A stretch of 12,328 nucleotides of DNA, taken from the NCBI GenBank assembly GCA_029939535.1, contig JAOZST010000109.1, positions 1 through 12,328 on the forward strand. Direction: 5' to 3'. Positions 1-6,170 of this stretch are shown here, in pieces. Under the pieces are notes generated by a model. That model was not told where the DNA came from and ran no database searches. It saw nothing but the letters and a program-made list of their open reading frames with translations. This DNA comes from NBML01 sp029939535 (GTDB lineage: Bacteria > Desulfobacterota > Desulfobacteria > Desulfobacterales > Desulfobacteraceae). Each line of letters opens with the position of its first letter. The first letter of the stretch is position 1. A program made the position numbers and the translations under genes.

Positions 1-26
1 CGCACCCAAAGCTTTACATAACTCAT
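1..26 (-). CDS. Possible start of a truncated gene at the window edge, IS200/REP-associated transposase-like N-terminus (tentative)
   Basis: An ATG at 24-26 on the minus strand opens a frame that stays open to the window edge and reads MSYVKLWV followed by an arginine codon. The opening resembles, from memory, the first residues of IS200/IS605-type Y1 and REP-associated (RAYT) transposases, which often begin with M-S-(Y/F)-V-(K/R)-(I/L)-W. Only about nine residues are visible and no good ribosome-binding site precedes the ATG, so the match may be chance. If real, it would mark the downstream end of the operon as a mobile-element boundary. Confidence 0.2.
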
Positions 27-74
27 TTTATGACAAGTTAAATATTATGTGAAGTCCACAAGACATTGGCATAA

Positions 75-1502
75 TCAATGAGAGGTTTTATGAACAGAAG
101 GCTTCTGTTTCCAAAATGTAGTTTCTTGCTGAAAAGCATAAGCAAGCTGTAAAACGCCCCAGTCATCTTGGTGACGTCCTACAATTTGGATGCCTACAGG
201 AAGACCGTCTTCAGTAAATCCACATGGAACTGAAATTGAAGGCAGCCCGGTCACTGAAATATAATAACTTGATTTCATCCAATCAATATAGGTATCCATC
301 TTAATGCCGTTTATCTCTTTTATGTATTCATTCTCCACATCAAAAGGAGGAACCTGGCTTACGGGGAATATCATAAATTCAAATTTTTCCATAAATTTTC
401 GAATTCTATGATAAAGTTCTGTTCTTTTTTGTTCAGCCCTTCCAATTTCAGGGCCCGTCAACTTTTCTCCAGCTTTTATATTCCAGATTACAGTATCCTT
501 AATTTTATTTTTATTTTTTTTAAGCACATTGCCGAAATTCAGTTCATAACTCCAGGCTCTCAATATCTTAAATACTGAGTCTGCATCTTTAAAATCAGGC
601 TCATCATTTTCTATCTTCAACCCAATTGATTCAAATGTAGAACGTTGACTATTAATTACAGATGATACTTTTGGATCAACAGGAAGCTCTCCAAAATCAT
701 TGCTCCACGCAATACGGACTCCATTAAAGTCACGAGCTAAGGAACGTGTAAAAAGATTTCCAGGTTCTTTGATAGAAATAGGCGACCGAGGATCTGGACC
801 TGAAATTGCACTAAGCATGAGAGCAGTATCTTCTACTGTTCTTGCCATAGGGCCCAGAACTGAAATGGGAAACCATCCTGCCAGTTTTGGCCATGCCGGG
901 ACTCTACCTGGAGATGGTCTAAATCCTACAACATTACAAAAGCTAGCCGGATTTCTTAAAGAACCGCCCAAATCACTGCCATCTGCAATAGGGATCATGC
1001 CACAGGCTAAAGCAACAGCCGCTCCCCCACTGCTTCCGCCACAAGTTTTGTCTGTGTTATAAGGATTTCTGGTCATCCCAAACACTTGATTAAAGGTGTG
1101 TGATCCTGCTCCAAATTCAGGTGTATTAGTTTTGCCTATTGTAATTGCTCCTGCCTTTTTAAGTCGCTCTACAATGAGAGAATCCCTTGTTGGAATAAAA
1201 TCCTTAAATATTGGAGAGCCGTATGTTGTGCGTATTCCTCTGGTATCCTCTAAATCTTTATGAGCGATTGGCAGTCCAAAAAGAGGGCCTATTGATACAT
1301 TATGAGACAACATTTTATCAGCCATTTCAGCGGATTTAATAGCGGCATCAGGTAAAAGCGTTACAATCGCATTGACTTTAGGATTTGTTTGTTCAATTTG
1401 CACAAGATGTGCTTTCATTACTTCTTTTACAGATAATTGCCTGTTTTTAATATGTTTAACTAATTCTTTTGCAGTCATAAAACATATCTCTTGATTTGAC
1501 AT
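75..1502 (-). CDS. Amidase signature family hydrolase
   Basis: This 475-residue cytoplasmic protein should hydrolyse a carboxamide to an acid plus ammonia or an amine. The full Ser-cisSer-Lys triad of the amidase signature family is present: Lys82 in the A-H-K-D segment, cis-Ser157 in GGSSGG (155-160), and nucleophile Ser181 in GSDLGGSLRNPA (175-186). The 75- and 24-residue spacings are those normal for the family. There is no signal peptide or membrane segment. The ATG at 1502 is supported by an AAGGGG ribosome-binding site eight bases upstream (1511-1516). It is the last gene of the cluster, 61 bp after the acyl-CoA synthetase, with no terminator between. GatA is unlikely because no gatB or gatC is adjacent and the context is catabolic. 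The substrate cannot be read from sequence; a product of the neighbouring C45 enzyme or a small acid amide such as malonamate would fit the context. Confidence 0.9.
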   Translation of the reverse strand: MSNQEICFMTAKELVKHIKNRQLSVKEVMKAHLVQIEQTNPKVNAIVTLLPDAAIKSAEMADKMLSHNVSIGPLFGLPIAHKDLEDTRGIRTTYGSPIFKDFIPTRDSLIVERLKKAGAITIGKTNTPEFGAGSHTFNQVFGMTRNPYNTDKTCGGSSGGAAVALACGMIPIADGSDLGGSLRNPASFCNVVGFRPSPGRVPAWPKLAGWFPISVLGPMARTVEDTALMLSAISGPDPRSPISIKEPGNLFTRSLARDFNGVRIAWSNDFGELPVDPKVSSVINSQRSTFESIGLKIENDEPDFKDADSVFKILRAWSYELNFGNVLKKNKNKIKDTVIWNIKAGEKLTGPEIGRAEQKRTELYHRIRKFMEKFEFMIFPVSQVPPFDVENEYIKEINGIKMDTYIDWMKSSYYISVTGLPSISVPCGFTEDGLPVGIQIVGRHQDDWGVLQLAYAFQQETTFWKQKPSVHKTSH

Positions 1503-1563
1503 ATTTATACCCCTTAGATATTTAGTGTGCTGTTATTTGATACAATTTCTTTTGAATTTACGG

Positions 1564-3081
1564 TTAGAATAATTCTTTAATATCCTCTTTTAAAATTTTG
1601 CCCATAGTATTTCTGGGCAGCTTTTTAATAAAAATAATTTCCTTTGGACATTTCCAGTCATGAAGATGCTTTTTACACATAGCCTGAATTGCGATAGAGA
1701 TATCTTTTGAGCCGGGTGCTTTAACCACAACCGCTACAATTTTTTCACCCCATTTTTCATCAAAAATACCAACAACCGAAGATTCAATAACATCCTTTAA
1801 ACTATCAATAACGGCTTCAATTTCATTGGGAGAGACATTTTCTCCTCCTGTGATGATAATATTCTTTAATCGGTCAGTAAGATAATAATATCCCGCCATG
1901 TCTTTTTTCCCCAAGTCTCCTGTTTTAAACCATCCCTGTTCAAAAGTTTTTATTGTTTCTTCAGGTTTTCCCCAATAACCGGACGTAATAGAATCAGATT
2001 TAAGCCAAAACTCACCGATCTGATCGGTATCAACATCCAAATTTGTATGAGGATCAACAATTCTTACTTTAAGATTTGGAAGAGTGATTCCAATGGAACC
2101 AGGTTTTTTTTCGCCATGTAGCGGATTGGAAAAATTCATGCCTGTTTCTGACATGCCCTCTCTCTCTATGGGCTCTTTTCCAAATGTTTGTTTGATTCTG
2201 TGAAAATTTTTTTCTGACAGAGGAGCTGATCCTGATGTCCATAATCTCATGTGATCAAAACAAAGTTTCTGACCCTTAAGCGTGTCAATGAGTTTTGAAT
2301 ACATGGCTGGAACTCCCATAAACATGGAACAGGCAAGATTTCCTCTGCTTTCTTTTAAAATATCAATCACTGCTTCAGGGTTAAATTTGTCAAACAGCAC
2401 TACATGTGCTCCTGAAATCAACGCTGTATGAAGGGCAAAACACAACCCGTGAATATGAAAAAGAGGAAGAACATGGCATAATGTATCTGATTCTGAAATT
2501 TCCCAGATTTTAATAATATTGTTTGCATCATTAACAAGATTTTTCTGGGTCAGAACAGCACCTTTAGGCTTACCAGTTGTTCCTGAAGTATATATAATAA
2601 GTCCGGGATCATCAAACTTCAGAGTCCTATTTTCGAGATTGTCGGAACAGGATTCTAAAAAAGTCATCTCCTGAAAAGGGATTTTCGTATCAATCTCCAT
2701 ACAATTAAAATTGGAATTCATCTGTTTTATTATCTCTGCCTGTTCCGGATTTATGATAACAAGCGATGGGGCAGCATCATTTAACAGATAAGTTAATTCA
2801 GTTTTTTTAAATCCCGGATTTAATGGCACACATACTGCTCCTATTTTTTGAAGTGCAATATAGGAAAGAATAAAAACCAGGGATTTATCAAGGAGCAGGA
2901 CAACATTGTCTGATTTTTTAACACCTTGTTTTAAAAACAGATTAGCCATTTTATTAGAATTTTGATCCAAATCTTGAAAAGACATCAGGGTTTCTACTTT
3001 ATTGCCCCTTAAAAAAGATATGGCTGTTTTCCGACCATGTTTTACAAAGCAATCTTTTAATAATTCTGCAATGGATATCAT
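1564..3081 (-). CDS. AMP-forming acyl-CoA synthetase (ANL superfamily), malonyl-CoA synthetase MatB-like
   Basis: This enzyme activates a carboxylic acid with ATP to an acyl-adenylate and then an acyl-CoA. At 505 residues it is full length. Visible motifs are the P-loop YTSGTTGKPKG (164-174), HMRLWTSGSAPL (277-288), the A5 region EREGMSETG (306-314), TGD (387-389), the hinge region DRLKNIIITGGENVSP (403-418) and the C-terminal NTMGK with catalytic Lys495. The run from A5 through HGEKKPGSIG (322-331) resembles MatB/ACSF3 malonyl-CoA synthetases as I remember them, so a small dicarboxylic acid is a reasonable substrate guess; a medium-chain or aryl acid is not excluded. Odd point: the aromatic residue usually found at the start of A5, which stacks on adenine, is Glu308 here. 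The ATG at 3081 has only a weak AAAGAAA-like ribosome-binding site. It lies 42 bp after the C45 gene, so the two are probably cotranscribed. Confidence 0.88.
   Translation of the reverse strand: MISIAELLKDCFVKHGRKTAISFLRGNKVETLMSFQDLDQNSNKMANLFLKQGVKKSDNVVLLLDKSLVFILSYIALQKIGAVCVPLNPGFKKTELTYLLNDAAPSLVIINPEQAEIIKQMNSNFNCMEIDTKIPFQEMTFLESCSDNLENRTLKFDDPGLIIYTSGTTGKPKGAVLTQKNLVNDANNIIKIWEISESDTLCHVLPLFHIHGLCFALHTALISGAHVVLFDKFNPEAVIDILKESRGNLACSMFMGVPAMYSKLIDTLKGQKLCFDHMRLWTSGSAPLSEKNFHRIKQTFGKEPIEREGMSETGMNFSNPLHGEKKPGSIGITLPNLKVRIVDPHTNLDVDTDQIGEFWLKSDSITSGYWGKPEETIKTFEQGWFKTGDLGKKDMAGYYYLTDRLKNIIITGGENVSPNEIEAVIDSLKDVIESSVVGIFDEKWGEKIVAVVVKAPGSKDISIAIQAMCKKHLHDWKCPKEIIFIKKLPRNTMGKILKEDIKELF
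2158..2167. repeat. (CT)5 dinucleotide tract inside the acyl-CoA synthetase A5 motif
   Basis: Ten bases of alternating C and T on the plus strand (AG on the coding strand) encode the Glu-Arg-Glu stretch at the A5 motif of the synthetase. The tract includes the codon of Glu308, which replaces the usual aromatic residue. It is short, but it sits exactly at an active-site anomaly. Confidence 0.6.
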
Positions 3082-3123
3082 AATAATTTATTTTCTTTGA
3101 TAAAAAGTTAAATGTTTTTTATT

Positions 3124-4218
3124 TCATTGATTTAAAAATGAAGTTAAATCAAGAAATTTAACTTCATTTTGACATGGGTTACCTCTGGTATAAAAAATTG
3201 TTTTTTCTGATAAATCCATGACAATGGACAGACATGTTTTTGATACTATTGTTGCCGGAGGGAATTCATCAATATCATGGAGACAAACAGAGAAGGGATG
3301 ATCAAAATGATCCTTTAGGATATCCTGTATGTCTTTTACATCAATCTTTTCATCCATTTGGTTGAGCAATTTTTTCATTCTGTGTAGCCGGATATAGGTG
3401 GACGGATTGTAATCGTTGGTTTTGATATCCTTAAAACCTGCACAAGACTTTATATAATGATTGGTGTGGGCCATGAAATTTTCATTTGGGAAGATAATAT
3501 GATTTTCAATGCAGGAAGTTTCAATATTCACAACCTCACCATCTTTATGGGCAATTAAAAAATTCATAGAATGACCTTTGGGACTGCCCAGCACATACCC
3601 CATGGCCTGGGTCAGGCGATTTGATTCAAGAATTCGACGGGATATAAATATCCATGGTATGCCGACACAAGACCTGTCGGCACCCAGGGTATTTACAACA
3701 AGCCCGATACCGGCACCATTCATGCCTATTTTAGAAAGCTGTCCTGCTTCGGTAAAAGTCACAATAGGGGGGATATTTTCTCTTTGGCTGATCTTTAAAA
3801 TGACCTGGCAGGATTCAACCTCTTTGTTCCAGTCCCAATTTTGTGCCAGGATGGTTGCTCTGTCTTTTGTTGATTCAGGAAGGGCTACAAGAGCAGAGCA
3901 TTCATTTGTGCAGATATTTAAATCAAACAAAATTTCAGATCGTGCATTAAGAGCAAAGATGTCTTTGAATGATAAATTGGCACCTGTTGCAATACCCTGA
4001 ATTTCATCTATAATATCAGGGGCAAATGCTTTTGTTTTAGCAATATAAGGATCAAGCAAGGATATTATTTTATCCCATGTAAATTCTGTGTTTTTCCTGA
4101 ACAATTCTTTATAGATTTTAAGAAGCTTTTTAATGATACTGCAAGCTGCCTCACCATAAGCCTTTCCCAGATTTTTAGAATCAGGCCTATCAAGTTCAAT
4201 AACTGGAATTGAGCTCAT
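3124..4218 (-). CDS. C45 family autoproteolytic acyltransferase/hydrolase (acyl-CoA:6-APA acyltransferase-like Ntn hydrolase)
   Basis: This 364-residue protein belongs to the peptidase C45 / isopenicillin N acyltransferase family, Ntn hydrolases that cut themselves before an internal cysteine to expose the catalytic nucleophile. Supporting motifs are ECSAL with the likely new N-terminal Cys107 (105-110), AQNWDW (125-130), TEAGQLSKIGMNGAGIGL (156-173), HTNHY (251-255) and YIRLHR (275-280). The length and cysteine position match the fungal enzyme (about 357 residues, Cys103). Self-cleavage would give a small chain of about 106 residues and a large chain of about 258. There is no signal peptide, so it acts in the cytoplasm, after import. 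It follows the binding protein by 98 bp, which includes a large stem-loop, and precedes an acyl-CoA synthetase by 42 bp, a plausible acyl-donor supplier. Whether it transfers acyl groups or only hydrolyses amides cannot be decided here. The ATG at 4218 has a weak AGAAAG ribosome-binding site. Confidence 0.87.
   Translation of the reverse strand: MSSIPVIELDRPDSKNLGKAYGEAACSIIKKLLKIYKELFRKNTEFTWDKIISLLDPYIAKTKAFAPDIIDEIQGIATGANLSFKDIFALNARSEILFDLNICTNECSALVALPESTKDRATILAQNWDWNKEVESCQVILKISQRENIPPIVTFTEAGQLSKIGMNGAGIGLVVNTLGADRSCVGIPWIFISRRILESNRLTQAMGYVLGSPKGHSMNFLIAHKDGEVVNIETSCIENHIIFPNENFMAHTNHYIKSCAGFKDIKTNDYNPSTYIRLHRMKKLLNQMDEKIDVKDIQDILKDHFDHPFSVCLHDIDEFPPATIVSKTCLSIVMDLSEKTIFYTRGNPCQNEVKFLDLTSFLNQ
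3135..3170 (-). other. Perfect 15-bp inverted repeat in the last codons of the C45 gene
   Basis: Arms 3135-3149 and 3156-3170 are exact reverse complements around a 6-base loop (3150-3155). In the minus-strand transcript the hairpin covers the codons for the C-terminal residues just before the TGA and is followed by a short U run. The stem is AT-rich, so a strong intrinsic terminator is doubtful; a weak terminator or an RNA-stability element is more likely. The arm core AAGTTAAAT occurs again at 3105-3113, between this gene and the synthetase, so an alternative pairing is possible. Confidence 0.6.
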
Positions 4219-4263
4219 TTTTTTATCTTTCTGCTTTCGATTCAGAATTTATGGTTGAGTTGT

Positions 4264-4303
4264 TCTCCTGCAAAAGTGATCAGCTCTTTACTTTTACAGG
4301 AGA
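4264..4303 (-). other. Stem-loop just downstream of the binding-protein gene
   Basis: Arms 4264-4277 and 4290-4303 form a 14-bp stem around a 12-base loop. The single non-Watson-Crick position becomes a G-U pair in the minus-strand RNA, so the transcript folds without a mismatch. It begins 13 bases after the binding-protein stop codon and is not followed by a U tract, so it is unlikely to be a simple terminator. Such hairpins after binding-protein genes in ABC operons commonly protect the upstream message from 3' exonucleases, raising binding-protein levels relative to downstream enzymes. That role is inferred here. Confidence 0.65.
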
Positions 4304-4316
4304 CAGGCAAGAAAGT

Positions 4317-5864
4317 CTATTTCCATGTACCGTATTGCCAGCGGGGCACCTGATCTGTACCCATTTCATAATGAAAATGTTTGTTGGTAGCATTGAGGGC
4401 ATGCCGTATATAAAACGGCATCCAGTAAACCTCGTTCACGATACGTTCCTGAGCTTTTCTATACAAAATTTTACGTTTCTCAATATCCATGATTTCACGA
4501 GCCTGGTGCAGCCAGTCACTTAGTTCTTGATCATTCGTGTAATTGTAAGAACCTTCGGGAATCATGAAAAAATAAGGCCATAGCGCATCAGGGTCAAAGA
4601 TATTGTAAGAACCCCAGCCGAAACCCATTACCCCATCAGTTTTTCCAGCTTTGTTTAGTTTGCTAAACTCACCCCAGCGTCCCGAATAATTCTTAAATTT
4701 GAGTTTAATGCCCACTTTTTCAAGGTAACTGGACGTAGCTTCGCTGGCCATCTGATAGTCACCAGCCACATTCCAGATTGTCATTGTGAATCCATCGGCA
4801 TAACCAGCCTCCTTGAGCAATTCTTTGGCTTTTATCGGGTCATACTGTGGAGTAACCATATCGGTTACCGCTCCAAACTGCATTGGATTAAGGGGTATGT
4901 CCAGATTGCTTGCATGTCCGCCTAAAACATTTTTTACAATGGCCTTGCGGTCGATAGCATGCCAGATAGCTCTACGTACTCTGGAATCCTTTAATGCCGG
5001 TGGTGTTCCTTCTGCTCTGCCCATACTATCGAACTGCCAGAAATATATACGCAAAATGGGTGTCTCCCTGACCATAAGGTCTGGATATTTTTTAACCATA
5101 CCCACAAGGTCTGGGGGTAGTTCCATCGCATCGTCGATACCTCCAGATATGAGTTCAGCCAGACGGGTGGAAGCCTCTTTGATAAAGCGAAGTGTCAGTT
5201 TATTATATGAAGGCACCCCTTTTTTCCAGTAATTGTTGTTTTTGACCAATTCAATTTTTTTGCCTTCCTCAAACTTCGCTAACTTGAATGGGCCTGTGCC
5301 ATTGGAGTGTTGAGACAGATAAGCCTCACCATGGCTTGCCACCATGTCTTTAGTCCAGACAGGATCCATGGGGAACAGGATATTCATTCGTTGCAATACC
5401 AAAGGATAACTCTTTTTACTTTTTATACGAAAAGTAAGATCATCCACCACCTCGACATCAACACACCAGTTCCATCCTGTTAGATGAGGGGATTTTTGAT
5501 CCGGGTTCAAGATACGCTCCATTATGGTATAACGCACTGCTTCAGCATTGAGCGGATTCCCGCTGTGAAATTTGATACCAGGGCGTAGCTTGAACTCCCA
5601 GGTTTTATCGTTTATAAGTTTCCAGGATGTGACAAGATGGGGTTTTATTTTGCCACTTTTGACATCTCGCTCTACCAGAGGATCGAATATCATATAACTA
5701 AGCATTAAAGAGTCTCTTGATGAGGCCTGATACGGATTCATGGTTTTTAAAGCATCTACTGTGCCAATTTTGATATGGTCTTTACCAGCCATAACAGGCT
5801 CTGCTGATATGAACACTAAGGTAACAGTAATTAATATCATTGCCAATAGCTTTATTGTTTTCAT
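4317..5864 (-). CDS. ABC transporter periplasmic solute-binding protein, family 5 (peptide/nickel type)
   Basis: This is the extracytoplasmic receptor that captures the peptide-like substrate for the Dpp-type importer encoded upstream. From the ATG at 5864 it is 515 residues. Residues 1-26 form a Sec signal peptide (positively charged start, hydrophobic core LLAMILITVTLVFI, V-M-A before the cleavage site) with no lipobox cysteine, so the mature protein should be soluble in the periplasm. Family features are RPGIKFHSG followed by N-P-L-N-A-E-A-V (94-110), NGTGPFKL (188-195), VKNNNYWKKGVPSYNKL (207-223) and SRVRRAIWHAIDRKAIV (294-310). The start is chosen because AAGGAG (5873-5878) lies eight bases upstream and a signal peptide follows. 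A second in-frame ATG at 5918, with its own GGAGG, would add 18 residues ahead of the signal sequence. It is odd that the receptor gene follows the epimerase rather than leading or adjoining the permease genes. Confidence 0.93.
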   Translation of the reverse strand: MKTIKLLAMILITVTLVFISAEPVMAGKDHIKIGTVDALKTMNPYQASSRDSLMLSYMIFDPLVERDVKSGKIKPHLVTSWKLINDKTWEFKLRPGIKFHSGNPLNAEAVRYTIMERILNPDQKSPHLTGWNWCVDVEVVDDLTFRIKSKKSYPLVLQRMNILFPMDPVWTKDMVASHGEAYLSQHSNGTGPFKLAKFEEGKKIELVKNNNYWKKGVPSYNKLTLRFIKEASTRLAELISGGIDDAMELPPDLVGMVKKYPDLMVRETPILRIYFWQFDSMGRAEGTPPALKDSRVRRAIWHAIDRKAIVKNVLGGHASNLDIPLNPMQFGAVTDMVTPQYDPIKAKELLKEAGYADGFTMTIWNVAGDYQMASEATSSYLEKVGIKLKFKNYSGRWGEFSKLNKAGKTDGVMGFGWGSYNIFDPDALWPYFFMIPEGSYNYTNDQELSDWLHQAREIMDIEKRKILYRKAQERIVNEVYWMPFYIRHALNATNKHFHYEMGTDQVPRWQYGTWK

Positions 5865-5872
5865 TTTTTTGT

Positions 5873-5878
5873 CTCCTT
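5873..5878 (-). promoter_or_regulatory. Ribosome-binding site deciding the binding-protein start
   Basis: AAGGAG on the minus strand, eight bases before the ATG at 5864. It supports the start that places the signal peptide at the N-terminus, against the upstream in-frame ATG codons at 5918 and 5942. Confidence 0.75.
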
Positions 5879-5914
5879 GACTTAAAACATTTTTTGTTTT
5901 CAATCGTATTGCAT

Positions 5915-5984
5915 TCATTTTACCTCCTAATTTATGTTTCATTTTTCAAACATATTTCACTCATTTTACCTCCTAATTTATGTT
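5915..5984 (-). repeat. Tandem duplication of a ribosome-binding leader (46-bp period)
   Basis: A 24-bp sequence is present without mismatch at 5915-5938 and 5961-5984, and again at 6116-6139 as part of the gap-flanking overlap. On the minus strand each copy contains AGGAGG followed by an ATG. The bases after each copy are also similar (about 18 of 22), which points to an older 46-bp tandem duplication that has since diverged. The first copy also supplies the epimerase stop codon; the second opens a frame that runs into the binding protein. Confidence 0.75.
5932..5964 (-). CDS. Possible 10-codon leader ORF with strong ribosome-binding site
   Basis: An ATG at 5962-5964, four bases after AGGAGG, opens a short frame reading MSEICLKNET that stops with TAA at 5932-5934, immediately before the second ribosome-binding-site copy. 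It could be a by-product of the 46-bp duplication, since it shares sequence with the start of the frame at 5918. It could also be a translated leader that couples the epimerase to the binding protein. No composition evidence is possible at this length. Confidence 0.3.
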   Translation of the reverse strand: MSEICLKNET

Positions 5985-6170
5985 AATGGTTTCACACTGG
6001 GTAAGAAATTCCTGGNNNNNNNNNNNNNNNNNNNNNNNNNNNNNNNNNNNNNNNNNNNNNNNNNNNNNNNNNNNNNNNNNNNNNNNNNNNNNNNNNNNNN
6101 NNNNNNNNNNNNNNNTCATTTTACCTCCTAATTTATGTTAATGGTTTCACACTGGGTAAGAAATTCCTGG
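5961..6170. other. Scaffold gap (100 N) flanked by identical 55-bp contig ends
   Basis: The Ns occupy 6016-6115. The 55 bases before them (5961-6015) are identical to the 55 bases after (6116-6170), including the coding sequence for the epimerase C-terminus. This is the signature of two contigs that overlap by one assembly word and were joined with a default 100-N spacer. The simplest true sequence removes one copy and the Ns (155 bases), leaving about 108 bp between the epimerase and the binding protein. Confidence 0.9.

Noticed and set aside
700..1062. 120-codon plus-strand ORF opposite the amidase
   Set aside because: It lies wholly antisense to a well-supported amidase, shows no recognisable domain and is explained by the codon pattern of the opposite strand.
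75..1502. Amidase as GatA of the tRNA amidotransferase
   Set aside because: No gatB or gatC nearby, and the location at the end of a transport and catabolism operon argues for a stand-alone amidase.
3578..4000. 140-codon plus-strand ORF opposite the C45 gene
   Set aside because: It is antisense to the conserved C45 motifs, with low-complexity composition and no family resemblance.
4813..5232. 139-codon plus-strand ORF opposite the binding-protein gene
   Set aside because: It is a shadow frame of a strongly conserved family-5 binding protein.
5964..6131. CRISPR-like reading of the 24-bp repeats near the gap
   Set aside because: Only two true copies exist, each is a ribosome-binding leader, and the third copy is the duplicated contig end; there are no spacers or cas genes.
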